In this document: positions 36,867-45,517 of the stretch, one piece after another
Layout of the letters: each line of letters starts with the position of its first letter
Numbering within the stretch: the stretch's first letter is position 1
From: Butyrivibrio sp. MC2013
Lineage (GTDB): Bacteria > Bacillota > Clostridia > Lachnospirales > Lachnospiraceae
DNA length: 64,000 nt
Reading direction: 5' to 3'
NCBI RefSeq assembly: GCF_000424585.1
Contig: NZ_AUKE01000009.1
Location: 62,001-126,000, forward strand
Notes under the pieces: model-generated
Databases searched by the model: none
Told to the model about the DNA's origin: nothing
What the model saw: the letters and a program-made list of their open reading frames with translations, nothing else
Position numbers and translations under genes: made by a program

Positions 36867-36892
36867 GTAAACATCTATGATCTGATCTTTAC

Positions 36893-36944
36893 AAAAAGTC
36901 CTATGACTATTGCAAGTACATTTGCAAAAGTCATAGGACTTTTG
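36893..36944 (+). terminator. intrinsic terminator after the flavodiiron gene
   Basis: A ~14-bp stem (36895-36908 with 36929-36942) ending in TTTT, symmetrical enough to work in both directions. Confidence 0.85.
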
Positions 36945-37046
36945 CAAGAAACTGTTATAATATAAAAAGAGATTAACGAAATAACGTAAATAAAGCGGAC
37001 GAAACGTCCGATATCAATACTATATTAATATATACAGGGACTATTT

Positions 37047-37781
37047 ATGGCGATTGACTTTACATTTGCTGACATGCACAGCCACATAATAGCGGGGGTG
37101 GACGATGGTTCAAGGAGCCTGGAGATGTCACTTGAGATGCTAAGGATCGCAAGTGATGAAGGGATCAGGCGTATCATCCTGACTCCCCACAACAAGATCT
37201 ATCTTAAATCAGCTTCTCCCGAAGGAATAATCAGAAGAACTGACGCTCTGCAGGAAGAGTGTATCAAAAATAACATAGATATAGAGCTCTATCCGGGGAG
37301 CGAGCTATATTATGACCAGAGCCTTTCCGACAGACTTGAAAAGGGACAGGCCCTGTCCATGGCAGGGACTGATCATATACTCATAGAGTTTGCACCGGAC
37401 AATGAGTATTCGTATATAGCAGAAGCGGTAAGGCGTCTGTCCTATGATGGCTGGAAGATCATACTGGCTCACTGCGAGAGATATATCTGCCTTTATCAAA
37501 AGGAGCTGATAAGAGTAGATGACCTTCTTTCCAAAGGAGTCATGCTCCAGGTCAATGCAGGAGATGTTCTTCTTGGACCCTTTTCCAAAATGGGAAGGTT
37601 TACCAGAAGACTCCTGTCAGAAAGGAAGATATCCTTTGTGGGAACCGATGCTCACAGGGATGAAGGTGAGAGAGCGCCCTATATCAGGGACTGCGTAAAT
37701 TATATAGCAAAAAAATACGGGGAAGATTATGCCCGTTTGATAGTTCATGACAATACCTATGCGTTAACCGGCGGAGAATAA
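37047..37781 (+). CDS. cpsB: CpsB/CapC-type tyrosine-protein phosphatase (PHP family)
   Basis: 244 residues of the PHP fold. D-M-H-S-H-I-I at 8-14 and G-V-D-D-G-S-R are the metal-binding start, T-P-H-N near 50, A-H-C-E-R near 140 and G-T-D-A-H near 196 complete the trinuclear site. CpsB dephosphorylates the tyrosine cluster of CpsD and so controls capsule or exopolysaccharide length. It starts the cpsBCD set, the next start being 18 bases after its stop. Confidence 0.92.
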   Translation: MAIDFTFADMHSHIIAGVDDGSRSLEMSLEMLRIASDEGIRRIILTPHNKIYLKSASPEGIIRRTDALQEECIKNNIDIELYPGSELYYDQSLSDRLEKGQALSMAGTDHILIEFAPDNEYSYIAEAVRRLSYDGWKIILAHCERYICLYQKELIRVDDLLSKGVMLQVNAGDVLLGPFSKMGRFTRRLLSERKISFVGTDAHRDEGERAPYIRDCVNYIAKKYGEDYARLIVHDNTYALTGGE

Positions 37782-37799
37782 GCTAGAAGGGGAAAAGCT

Positions 37800-38744
37800 A
37801 TGAGCAGCTTTGACGAGAACCTGGCACTGCAGAGAGTACAAAGGGATGAAGGGACTATTGAGATAGACCTGGGAGAGATACTGGGAGTCATCTTTCACAG
37901 GCTATGGATCATACTGATCGTAGCAGCGATATTTGGCGGTATGTCCTATGCCTTTAGTAAGTATGTCCTTCCGGAGAAATTCCAGTCCACCACCAAGATC
38001 TATGTGCTGGACAAGGAAGCCAAGGACAGCGCTTCTGCCACCTATACCGATCTCCAGGTAGGATCCCAGCTCACCAAGGACTATGCAGAGCTTATAACGG
38101 GCAGATATGTGCTGGAGACCGTTATGAAGGATATGAAGCTGGACAAGCTCTATTCCTATGAAGAGTTTCTGGACAAGGTGGACGTGGTCACGCCCACAGA
38201 TACCAGAATAGTAGCTATCACGGTTACAGATACCGATCCTGCAACCGCCCAGCTGATCGCAGATGCTATCAGAGAAGTGGCCTCCGAACATATCACCAAG
38301 GTTATGGCCATAGATGCTGTCAATGTTGCGGAAAAAGCCAATTTTCCCCTGGAGAAATCATCTCCCCACTGCATAGTCTGGGCACTGCTTGGCGCCATGG
38401 CAGGCTTTTTCCTGATGTCATGTATATTTGTCTTTAGTTATCTGTCTGATGACACCATCAAGACCGAGGAGGACATTGAGAAATATCTGGGTACCTCCGC
38501 TCTCGGTCTTATTCCCTTTGATGAAAATGTTGTAGAAGATATTGGAAACAGCAAAAAGAAGGCCAGGGAGCCTCGTCGCAGCCCTGAGCCTGAAGAAGAG
38601 CCTGTAATACCTCAGGTGATGCCTGCGCCCGTCCAGGCCACAGGAATCCAGGCAGCAGAAGCAAAGGGCAGGGCAAGCAAAGTCGCAGAAGCCAGATATG
38701 CCCAGGCCAGGAGCCAGGCAACCAGAAAGCCTGCGGGCAAGTGA
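37800..38744 (+). CDS. cpsC: CpsC/Wzz-type chain-length regulator
   Basis: 314 residues. Two transmembrane helices (~35-53 and ~190-212) flank an extracytoplasmic domain, the layout of Wzz/CpsC adaptors that activate the kinase CpsD. E-I-D-L-G-E-I-L near 21 is the family start. The cytoplasmic tail (~255-314) is unusually long and Ala/Arg/Pro-rich. AGAAGGGG precedes the ATG. The kinase gene follows after 9 bases. Confidence 0.9.
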   Translation: MSSFDENLALQRVQRDEGTIEIDLGEILGVIFHRLWIILIVAAIFGGMSYAFSKYVLPEKFQSTTKIYVLDKEAKDSASATYTDLQVGSQLTKDYAELITGRYVLETVMKDMKLDKLYSYEEFLDKVDVVTPTDTRIVAITVTDTDPATAQLIADAIREVASEHITKVMAIDAVNVAEKANFPLEKSSPHCIVWALLGAMAGFFLMSCIFVFSYLSDDTIKTEEDIEKYLGTSALGLIPFDENVVEDIGNSKKKAREPRRSPEPEEEPVIPQVMPAPVQATGIQAAEAKGRASKVAEARYAQARSQATRKPAGK

Positions 38745-38753
38745 GGGTAGCGT

Positions 38754-39476
38754 ATGCAGCAGATAGCCATCAAAAATGACAAGCTGGAATTTCGTACCAA
38801 GGAAGCCTACAAGACTCTGAGATCCAATATAGAGTTTAGCGGCAAGGATATGAAGACCATTGCCATTACTTCGTCTACACCCAATGAAGGCAAGTCTGAA
38901 GTGGCATTTGAACTGGCCAGGAGCTTTGCCCAGGCCGGCAAAAAGGTACTGCTCATAGATGCGGACCTTAGAAAATCCGTTATGAGAGAGCATTTCAGAT
39001 CAGGTAAGATCAGGTTTGGTCTGACCAATTTCCTGGTAGGCAGATGCTCTATTGATGACTGTCTGTGTATCACCGATGAACCGGGTTTTTATATCATCTT
39101 TTCCGGTCCTACGACGCCTATGCCCACTGAGCTATTATCAAGTATGATATTTAGGCGCCTCCTTGAGGAAGCAAGGGATGTGTACGATATGATCATAATA
39201 GATACTCCTCCTCTAGGGTCTGTCATAGATGCGGCTGTGGCAGGCAAGCTCTGCGACGGCGTGGTGATGGTAGTGGCAGCAGGCAGGATATCCTACAGAT
39301 TCGTGCAGAATGTCATGAGCCAGCTTCGCAAGGCTGAATGTCACGTACTGGGCTGCGTCATGAACATGGTAGAGATAGGCAGCAGCAAATATTATGGCAA
39401 ATACTACGGCAAGTATTACGGCAAATACTATGGCAACTATTACGGCAATTACGGAGAAGAAGATGATGAAGAATAG
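38754..39476 (+). CDS. cpsD: CpsD-type bacterial tyrosine kinase with YYG-repeat tail
   Basis: 240 residues. Walker A S-S-T-P-N-E-G-K-S at 40-48, Walker A' L-L-I-D-A-D-L-R-K near 66, and I-I-I-D-T-P-P near 145 mark a BY-kinase. The C-terminus is a striking tyrosine cluster made of repeated K-Y-Y-G and N-Y-Y-G units, the autophosphorylation site, before an acidic end. With CpsC and CpsB it forms the phosphotyrosine cycle that controls polymer export. Its last codons overlap the start of the next gene. Confidence 0.93.
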   Translation: MQQIAIKNDKLEFRTKEAYKTLRSNIEFSGKDMKTIAITSSTPNEGKSEVAFELARSFAQAGKKVLLIDADLRKSVMREHFRSGKIRFGLTNFLVGRCSIDDCLCITDEPGFYIIFSGPTTPMPTELLSSMIFRRLLEEARDVYDMIIIDTPPLGSVIDAAVAGKLCDGVVMVVAAGRISYRFVQNVMSQLRKAECHVLGCVMNMVEIGSSKYYGKYYGKYYGKYYGNYYGNYGEEDDEE

Positions 39477-40461
39477 ATCATGGAGCCGCCTGCTGCTCAT
39501 AGTAATGATAGCGGCTCTCTTATCAGCCTGCTCCGGTAATAAGAAGAGCAAGGATCTGACAGAGGGACCGGGCACTAAAAGCGGTGATGAGATTTACAAG
39601 GAGCATGCAGCTGATAGCATAGGCCAGGGAGATATGGGAACCGGCGAAGCAGCTGAAGAAGAAATGACAGCCAAGGATCCTTTGGAGAATGGATCAGACC
39701 TTGAAGATGAAGATCTCTATAACGAAAATGGCGAGCAGGGAGAGTCAGCCTACGAGCAGGATATGACCATACTGGGAGATCTGGAGCTGGAGGAAGGAGA
39801 AGCTCTGATCCCCATAAGCGGCAAGGACATACCCTTTCAGGGCAGCGGCCCGGGAGATGAAAAGCCTGACTGGGACAGCCTTGAAAAGGACAATCCGGAT
39901 ATAGTGGCATGGATAGTGATCCCGGGTACTGACATATCTCAGCCGGTCTTCCAAAGATCAGGAGACCAGACCTATTATGACAAGCACGGAGCTGACGGGG
40001 GATCCTCCAAGTGCGGCGCGCTCCACCTGGACATAGGCAATCTGTCTGGCTTTGATGACCCCAATACCATCATATACGGATGCGATATAAATAATAGTGG
40101 CAAAGAAAAAGGCCCTTTTGCTTCACTTAAAGCCTATAAGGACTTAAGTTTTCTGGAAAAAAACCGATATATCTACGTGTATACACCACTAGGTGAATAC
40201 GAGTTCTGTATTTTCGCTGCTTACAGCGGCTCGGAAACCGATATCCTCACTAAAGTCAACGGATTCGATTTCTATGTATTTACAGACTATATAAATAGTA
40301 TATACGATGATAACTCCCTGGATGCTATAACCGATCCCGCACTTCAGGAGGCGGCCATCAACGGTTGGAGACTACTTACCTTATCAGGCGGCCCTTTTAC
40401 TGACAGTACGGACAGGTTCTTCGTTCAGGCGACATTTTCCGGATCCAGGACCTATCAGTAA
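39466..40461 (+). CDS. lipoprotein with class B sortase-like fold lacking catalytic residues
   Basis: 331 residues. Lipoprotein signal with L-S-A-C near 20, an acidic Glu/Asp-rich linker (~30-110), then a class B sortase-like domain (~135-331). Where sortase B has I-Y-G-H, this protein has I-Y-G-C; where it has L-S-T-C, it has T-L-S-G-G. The third residue, Arg in T-D-R-F-F-V, is kept. So the transpeptidase His and Cys are both replaced. ATG 39466, with GGAGAAG 6 bases upstream, overlaps the end of cpsD; the frame is open further upstream. It may bind rather than cleave a sorting motif or glycan (inference). Confidence 0.8.
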   Translation: MKNRSWSRLLLIVMIAALLSACSGNKKSKDLTEGPGTKSGDEIYKEHAADSIGQGDMGTGEAAEEEMTAKDPLENGSDLEDEDLYNENGEQGESAYEQDMTILGDLELEEGEALIPISGKDIPFQGSGPGDEKPDWDSLEKDNPDIVAWIVIPGTDISQPVFQRSGDQTYYDKHGADGGSSKCGALHLDIGNLSGFDDPNTIIYGCDINNSGKEKGPFASLKAYKDLSFLEKNRYIYVYTPLGEYEFCIFAAYSGSETDILTKVNGFDFYVFTDYINSIYDDNSLDAITDPALQEAAINGWRLLTLSGGPFTDSTDRFFVQATFSGSRTYQ

Positions 40462-40508
40462 ATGAGGTAGTCCTGAGATGAGCTCAGAATCGCAAGGAGG
40501 TACGAGCA

Positions 40509-41144
40509 ATGAAAAAGGGATTAGTCAGAATGATCGCAGCGGCTATGGCTCTTAGCTTATTTATAGGCAGCAGCGCTTTGGCTGCAAAAAGCCCTACGTC
40601 AAAGAACAATAAGCCTAAACCAAGCAGCAATACACAGATCATCTATGTGAATCCGCCTTCGGCTCCGGCACCTCATCCCCAGGGACCCACACCTACTTCA
40701 GCTGTTGTATCCGGCGGTGTGGCAATGTTTGCAGCAGGCAGTACATCTGCGGCAAGAGCGGCTGTTCCCACCAGTAACGGCAGTTCCATCAGCGTAGCTA
40801 TCGATCAGGGCGGAGCAGCGCTTCCCCAGACAGGTACCAGCGGATATGCTGTAGCAGGCAATTCAGGCGGCGTAGATGCAACGTTTTCAGCAGTTACCAC
40901 AGATGGCAGGACGGCTATTACAGGCGCCTTCCTGATCAGAGGATATTCCAGAGGCGTATCACTGGAGTTCATGCCCTCCAAGGTAACTTATACCTTTGGC
41001 GTAGGCAATGCATACGAAGGACAGACTCTCTATGTATATGTCAGGACCAGGACCGGCAAGATTGCCAAGCTCAGCGGCAGGGTATCCGGAGGAAGACTTG
41101 TAGTATCTACAGAGTACCTTGGCAACTTTGTTATCTGCAAATAA
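40509..41144 (+). CDS. secreted protein with internal LPQTG
   Basis: 211 residues. Signal peptide (~1-26, ending A-L-A-A), a Pro/Asn/Lys-rich stretch (~27-65), an Ala/Ser/Gly linker with L-P-Q-T-G at 105-109, then a beta-rich C-terminal domain (~120-211). LPQTG would be a class A sorting signal, but it is not followed by a membrane helix and basic tail, so normal sorting is not expected. CAAGGAGG is 8 bases before the ATG. It lies next to the sortase-like lipoprotein. Function unknown. Confidence 0.7.
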   Translation: MKKGLVRMIAAAMALSLFIGSSALAAKSPTSKNNKPKPSSNTQIIYVNPPSAPAPHPQGPTPTSAVVSGGVAMFAAGSTSAARAAVPTSNGSSISVAIDQGGAALPQTGTSGYAVAGNSGGVDATFSAVTTDGRTAITGAFLIRGYSRGVSLEFMPSKVTYTFGVGNAYEGQTLYVYVRTRTGKIAKLSGRVSGGRLVVSTEYLGNFVICK

Positions 41145-41170
41145 CTAATTAAATAACTTGAACTATTGGT

Positions 41171-41206
41171 AAGGGATGTCGTCTTTGTGGCGGCATCCCT
41201 CTTATA
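41171..41206 (+). terminator. hairpin after the LPQTG-protein gene
   Basis: A 10-bp stem with wobble pairs (41172-41181 with 41191-41200); the T tract is weak. Confidence 0.55.
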
Positions 41207-41228
41207 ACATAAGACAGGACGAGGGGCT

Positions 41229-42551
41229 GTGGGACGAGCAAGGAGAAGAAGACCGCCTGCCTTCAGGGTTGACAGGTATGGGAGAGTGCATAAAGTTCAT
41301 AGGTTTAGTCTGAATCCTTTTGAGGGACTTATGTCTTCCCATGAGGACAGGCCTTCGCGCTCAGATAGGAGTTCATCTCATCGTTCATCTCATCGCAGTT
41401 CTCATTACAGTGATAGTCAGAGGATACACGACGATCATTCGCGATTCAAAAAAGAATCTCACAGTAAAATTATTTATAGTATAATCAAAAGAGTTTTGGC
41501 TTTTACAGGCATATTCCTCATCATATCTGCCCTAGGGATCATGGTATCCTGGAGGATATTGTCAGGAAGAGGAAGAGACAGCCTCTATGCGGCCAACTAC
41601 TCAGAAGACTTAGATACCGCGTCTCTTAGTGATCAGTCAGATGATCAGGAAGAAGAGATAAGGCTCCGCCCCGGACAGATCCTGAGAAACGGACGGGTAT
41701 ATGAGTATAACAAAGACCTGCTCACTTTTTTGGTAATGGGTATAGATGACCCCATGCCTGTATCTCAGGCTGAGGATTATACCAGCGGAGGCCAGGCAGA
41801 TGCCCTATTTCTCATGGTCCTGGACCCTGACCTGGAGAAGATATCCCTGATCGCTATTAACAGAAATATCATGACCGATATTGATGTATATAATGAAGCC
41901 GGGGAATATGAGTATACAGGCAATGGCCAGCTCTGTATCCAGCACGGATACGGCGACGGCATGGTCCTGTCCTGCGAGAGACAGGCAGCAGCAGTTAGAA
42001 GGCTCTTTCACAATCTGCCTCTGGCAGGCTACATATCTGTCAATATGGGCGGCATGGTACCTCTTAGCAGGGCTGTGGGAGGAGTACCTGTCACAGTGCT
42101 TGAAGATATCCCGCCTATGGGCTCATTTGAAGGGCTGACCAGGGGACAGGATGTAGTCCTTACAGGAGCCAGCGCCTTTTGGTATACCAAGTACAGGGAT
42201 ACAGAGGTCTTTAATTCGGCAGCAGGCCGTATGGAGAGGCAAAAGCAGTTCCTTCAGACGCTTATCCCAATACTTAGAGAATCCATAAAAAAGGATATCT
42301 CTACAGTGCCCAGGATATACAGGGATCTGGCAGAGTATACCGTAACAGATCTGACTCTTGATGAGATGGTCTATCTGGCTGATAATAGCAAGGATTACAG
42401 CTTTGATACGGAGGGCATAATGACTATCAAGGGCGTAGCCACCATGGGCGATTCGGGCTTTGAGGAATTCTACCATGATGAGGATGCTCTCGCAGATCTT
42501 ATAGTATCGGTGTTCTATACAGAGCTGCCTGCCGAAGAATACGGTAATTGA
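41229..42551 (+). CDS. LytR-CpsA-Psr (LCP) family glycopolymer ligase with basic Ser/His/Arg-rich N-terminus
   Basis: 440 residues if read from GTG 41229, which has GAGG upstream; ATG 41331 is an alternative. The cytoplasmic N-terminus (~85 residues) is unusually long and rich in Arg, Ser and His (repeated H-R-S-S). A transmembrane helix follows (~88-108), then the LCP domain with V-M-G-I-D-D near 165, a N-R-N-I-M segment and W-Y-T-K-Y-R-D-T. As with the gene at 34115 it would link a polymer to the wall; the two may serve different polymers. Confidence 0.85.
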   Translation: MGRARRRRPPAFRVDRYGRVHKVHRFSLNPFEGLMSSHEDRPSRSDRSSSHRSSHRSSHYSDSQRIHDDHSRFKKESHSKIIYSIIKRVLAFTGIFLIISALGIMVSWRILSGRGRDSLYAANYSEDLDTASLSDQSDDQEEEIRLRPGQILRNGRVYEYNKDLLTFLVMGIDDPMPVSQAEDYTSGGQADALFLMVLDPDLEKISLIAINRNIMTDIDVYNEAGEYEYTGNGQLCIQHGYGDGMVLSCERQAAAVRRLFHNLPLAGYISVNMGGMVPLSRAVGGVPVTVLEDIPPMGSFEGLTRGQDVVLTGASAFWYTKYRDTEVFNSAAGRMERQKQFLQTLIPILRESIKKDISTVPRIYRDLAEYTVTDLTLDEMVYLADNSKDYSFDTEGIMTIKGVATMGDSGFEEFYHDEDALADLIVSVFYTELPAEEYGN

Positions 42552-42571
42552 TAGTTGGTATATCATGAGGT

Positions 42572-42598
42572 AGGTGTCAAAAGTTCCTTTTGACACCT
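42572..42598 (+). terminator. perfect hairpin after the second LCP gene
   Basis: An 11-bp perfect stem (42572-42582 with 42588-42598) with a GTTCC loop, 20 bases after the stop. No T run follows, so terminator activity is uncertain. Confidence 0.5.
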
Positions 42599-42660
42599 TA
42601 TGACTAACGGATTGTTCCGTTTCTTCGAAACTCTCACAATCCTAAAACATTCGCAAATCC

Positions 42661-42747
42661 GCACTACGTGCTACTTTGCTCATGTTTTGTGGGTCATAAA
42701 TTCATATTCGATTTCGAGCAAGCTCGAATCGAAATGACTTTTGACCC
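42661..42747. repeat. imperfect palindromic intergenic element
   Basis: A small hairpin (42661-42671) and a longer imperfect one (42691-42747), whose ends are GGGTCA/TGACCC and whose tip is TCGAGC-AA-GCTCGA. Its T-T-T-T-G-A-C words match the hairpin at 42572-42598. It looks like a dispersed palindromic repeat of the host rather than a gene. Confidence 0.45.
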
Positions 42748-42827
42748 TTACGTCATATCATAAGCTGGTAAGTATATTTTTGATACATATGAATATATGC
42801 AAATATTTATGAAAGCAGGTTAGAGAA

Positions 42828-43715
42828 ATGGAATATAAGGATTATATGGTAAGGGCAACAGCAGCAGGAGATCAGATCAGGGCCTTTGCCATCACCAGCA
42901 GGGATCTCACAGAAGAAGCAAGAAAGGCTCACGGCAGCAGCCCTATAGTAACAGCGGCACTGGGAAGACTCATGAGTGCTTCTCTTATGATGGCTGCCAT
43001 GACTGACAATGAAGATGACCTTCTCACTGTGAGGATAGAGGGCGACGGCCCCATGGGCGGACTCCTTGCAACTGCTGATTGCAAGGGTAATGTCAAAGGC
43101 TATGCCACAAATGAGCTGGTGATCATGCCGCCCAATGAGCAGGGCCATCTGAATGTAGGCGGCGCTATTGGCAAGGGCTCATTAACAGTTATCAAGGATA
43201 TGGGTCTAAAGGATCCTTATGTGGGCCAGGTACCCCTCCAGACAGGAGAGATCGCCGAGGATATCACCTATTACTATGCTCAGTCTGAGCAGACTCCCTC
43301 CTCAGTGGGACTGGGCGTTCTTATGAATCCTGAGAATAATACTGTAAGGGAAGCCGGCGGCTTTATCATCCAGCTCCTTCCCTTTGCAGCAGATGATGTC
43401 ATAGATAAGCTTGAGGCTAACCTGAAAAAGTTCAGCTCGGTTACGGACGTATTAAGGGAAGGTAAGAGCCCTGAGGATCTATTGAGGATCGTTTTGGAAG
43501 GCTTTGACATCAACTTTACTGACAAGAAGGATGTAAACTGGTACTGCAACTGCTCCAAGGAAAGAATGGAAAGAGGTCTCATCCTCCTGGGCCGCAAGGA
43601 ACTTGACGATATCATAACCCAGGGCGAAGGGATCGAGACCAAGTGCCGCTTCTGCAACGAGAGCTACCGCTTCAGCCTTGACGAGATCAAGGCCATGCGC
43701 GAGAAATCCAAATAA
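42828..43715 (+). CDS. hslO: Hsp33 redox-regulated chaperone
   Basis: 295 residues. N-terminal Hsp33 domain with G-D-G-P-M-G-G near 66 and G-K-G-S-L-T-V near 113. The C-terminal zinc switch has C240-x-C242 and C273-x-x-C276. When oxidised these form disulfides and release zinc, turning on holdase activity. GAAAGCAGGTTAGAGAA precedes the ATG. It faces the phosphoesterase gene across a large palindrome. Confidence 0.95.
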   Translation: MEYKDYMVRATAAGDQIRAFAITSRDLTEEARKAHGSSPIVTAALGRLMSASLMMAAMTDNEDDLLTVRIEGDGPMGGLLATADCKGNVKGYATNELVIMPPNEQGHLNVGGAIGKGSLTVIKDMGLKDPYVGQVPLQTGEIAEDITYYYAQSEQTPSSVGLGVLMNPENNTVREAGGFIIQLLPFAADDVIDKLEANLKKFSSVTDVLREGKSPEDLLRIVLEGFDINFTDKKDVNWYCNCSKERMERGLILLGRKELDDIITQGEGIETKCRFCNESYRFSLDEIKAMREKSK

Positions 43716-43730
43716 GGAGACGCTCTGTCA

Positions 43731-44333
43731 AGCACCCTCGCCCTATCAGGCCGGCAGCAAAGTCCGCCCCGCTGTTTTCAGCGAAATTATAGCCCCGGGG
43801 GATGCTGATATATGCTGCACGAAGACTGTTTGAACAGGTCTGCTCTAGTATCAGAACCCATTCATCGGCAGATCGACACACGCTCTTGTTTTTCTAAAGT
43901 CGAGATCGCTTTCTAAAAAACGCATGGGCCAAATAAACTCACATGACGCTCCTTGTAATTTGAATAGGTCATGGTCATAGCCCGAGAATCGGGCGATAGC
44001 ACCAAAAAAAGCATTGAAAATCAAACTGGAACAGCTTGGTTTTCAATGCTTTTTTGGTGCAGGTGCTTCGCACCGTATGACCATGACAGTTAGAATACTG
44101 TGAGCGTCATGCTCAGACAGGTATTCGGCCCATGCGAGAAAGCGATCTTTCTCCTTAAGAAAAACTAGCGAGCTAAGTGTAAAGATCTGCCGATGAATGG
44201 GTATCTGATTCTTGGCAGACCAGTGAGTTTCTGAAGTGCAGCATATGTTTATCAGTATCCCCCGGGGCTATAATGCTTTGAGGTGATACAGCGGGGCGGA
44301 CTTTGCTGCCGGCATGCAGTGGGCGAGGGGGAT
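43731..44333. repeat. ~600-bp imperfect palindrome filling a convergent intergenic region
   Basis: The two halves of 43731-44333 are reverse complements interrupted by small internal loops. Matching blocks, outside in: 43735-43743/44321-44329, 43751-43775/44288-44312 (25 bp), 43786-43803/44257-44274 (18), 43811-43820/44236-44245, 43837-43843/44215-44221, 43856-43874/44184-44202 (19), 43904-43914/44137-44147, 43921-43930/44127-44136, 43942-43951/44102-44111, 43968-43978/44077-44087. The centre holds three hairpins: 43980-43994, 43999-44060 and 44062-44074. No reading frame of note. Confidence 0.9.
43999..44060. terminator. bidirectional terminator at the centre of the palindrome
   Basis: A ~25-bp stem with a single bulge (43999-44024 with 44036-44060). 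It has A7 on one side and T6 on the other, so it can end transcripts from both the hslO and the phosphoesterase side. Confidence 0.8.
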
Positions 44334-44342
44334 GGCACTGCC

Positions 44343-45227
44343 TTAATCAAGGATCTTGATTGGGGCGAAGTCTACGTAGTCGCCGGAAGAAAGTCTGTAG
44401 AGACTGCCGTGATGCTCTCCAAGGATGGAGTCGTCAAAGTGCTCTTTGCCGTGGGAGTGACCGTAGATAACCTGCTCTGCCTTGTACTTGGAGATCAGGT
44501 CGGTTATGGGGCTTGAGAGGTATTCGGTGCAGTCCTTTATGGCGAGGAGTTCTTTTTGGCTGAGGTTTTTGAGATTGATCACAAGATTCCTGCCTATGTC
44601 CACATATCCGTGAGCCCTTAGTATGTCCCTGTTTTTTTCTTTTATGAGTTCTTCCTGAGCGGGGCTATAGCCTAGAGCTTCGCAGAGCTCATGGGTGGGG
44701 GGCCATATGCAGGAGGTTGGAGGATAGTGGAGAAATACGATGTATTTGTCAAAGCCTGCAGCAGCTGCCTCTTCAAAGGATTTCTTCAGTCTCTTTACTT
44801 CTCTTTTTTGGATCCTCCTGAAATGATCGAAGGGATCCAGATTCTCAAAGCAGTAGCCCTTACTGCCTACCAGGGCATAGCCTTTGTAGCTGTAAAAGTT
44901 ATCCTGCAGAAACAAGAGCCTGCCTTCAAATTCCTTATTCAGTCTCTCTGTATAATTGGATCTCCAGAATCTGTCATGATTGCCGCGGAGCATGATCTTG
45001 CGTCCCGGGAGTCCCAGTACAAATTCAAAATCCTGCCTGCAATCTTCAAGGCTCTTACCCCAGGACAGATCCCCGCCAAGGACGATGGTGTCATCCTCTG
45101 TGACAGTAGAGAGCCAGTTTCTCTTTATCTTCTCTTCATGCTCTTTCCAAATGGGACTATATATAGTCATATCCCTGGCATCCTCTGCATATGACAGATG
45201 CAGGTCACTTAAAGCGTATAAAGCCAT
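44343..45227 (-). CDS. calcineurin-like metallophosphoesterase
   Basis: 294 residues. S-D-L-H-L at 6-10, V-L-G-G-D-L-S-W-G near 48, R-G-N-H-D near 84, a late F-L-H-Y-P-P and G-H-S-H-G form the two-metal site of calcineurin-like phosphoesterases. The physiological substrate cannot be told. ATG 45227 is chosen over 45251: GGAGA lies 9 bases before it and the family usually starts right before the first metal motif. Confidence 0.9.
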   Translation of the reverse strand: MALYALSDLHLSYAEDARDMTIYSPIWKEHEEKIKRNWLSTVTEDDTIVLGGDLSWGKSLEDCRQDFEFVLGLPGRKIMLRGNHDRFWRSNYTERLNKEFEGRLLFLQDNFYSYKGYALVGSKGYCFENLDPFDHFRRIQKREVKRLKKSFEEAAAAGFDKYIVFLHYPPTSCIWPPTHELCEALGYSPAQEELIKEKNRDILRAHGYVDIGRNLVINLKNLSQKELLAIKDCTEYLSSPITDLISKYKAEQVIYGHSHGKEHFDDSILGEHHGSLYRLSSGDYVDFAPIKILD

Positions 45228-45469
45228 GTTTTTTATTCTCCATATGATCAAAAATTAGTCTATTATAGTGTGATTATAGCAATATATAATAATGCGTCGA
45301 TCACTGTTACTGTCCGTTTGCCACTACTTATAAACAGTGAGTAGGCCATATAATACTATAATATATATCGATCCATCTTTGCTGAAATAATAATTGATCA
45401 AGAAAGGATGCTAATCAGACTCGCAGATACGAACAATGTTGTGAAGTGCTAAGAGGCATGAGGATGCGT

Positions 45470-45498
45470 TTGACACCCTATTGAATAGGGAGTATATT
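45470..45498 (+). promoter_or_regulatory. toxin-antitoxin promoter with operator in the spacer
   Basis: TTGACA (45470-45475), 17-bp spacer, TATATT (45493-45498). The spacer is filled by the palindrome CCCTATT-G-AATAGGG (45476-45490). A repressor bound there would block RNA polymerase; the Xre-type antitoxin is the natural candidate. Confidence 0.8.
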
Positions 45499-45517
45499 TA
45501 AGGTAGAAGGAGAAAGT

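Noticed and set aside
39394..39465. Longer N-terminus of the sortase-like protein
   Set aside because: It overlaps the YYG repeats of cpsD in another frame and would hide the lipoprotein signal; GGAGAAG supports ATG 39466.
44283..44516. Small plus-strand gene in the palindrome
   Set aside because: It has no ribosome binding site and runs across the end of the phosphoesterase gene on the other strand.
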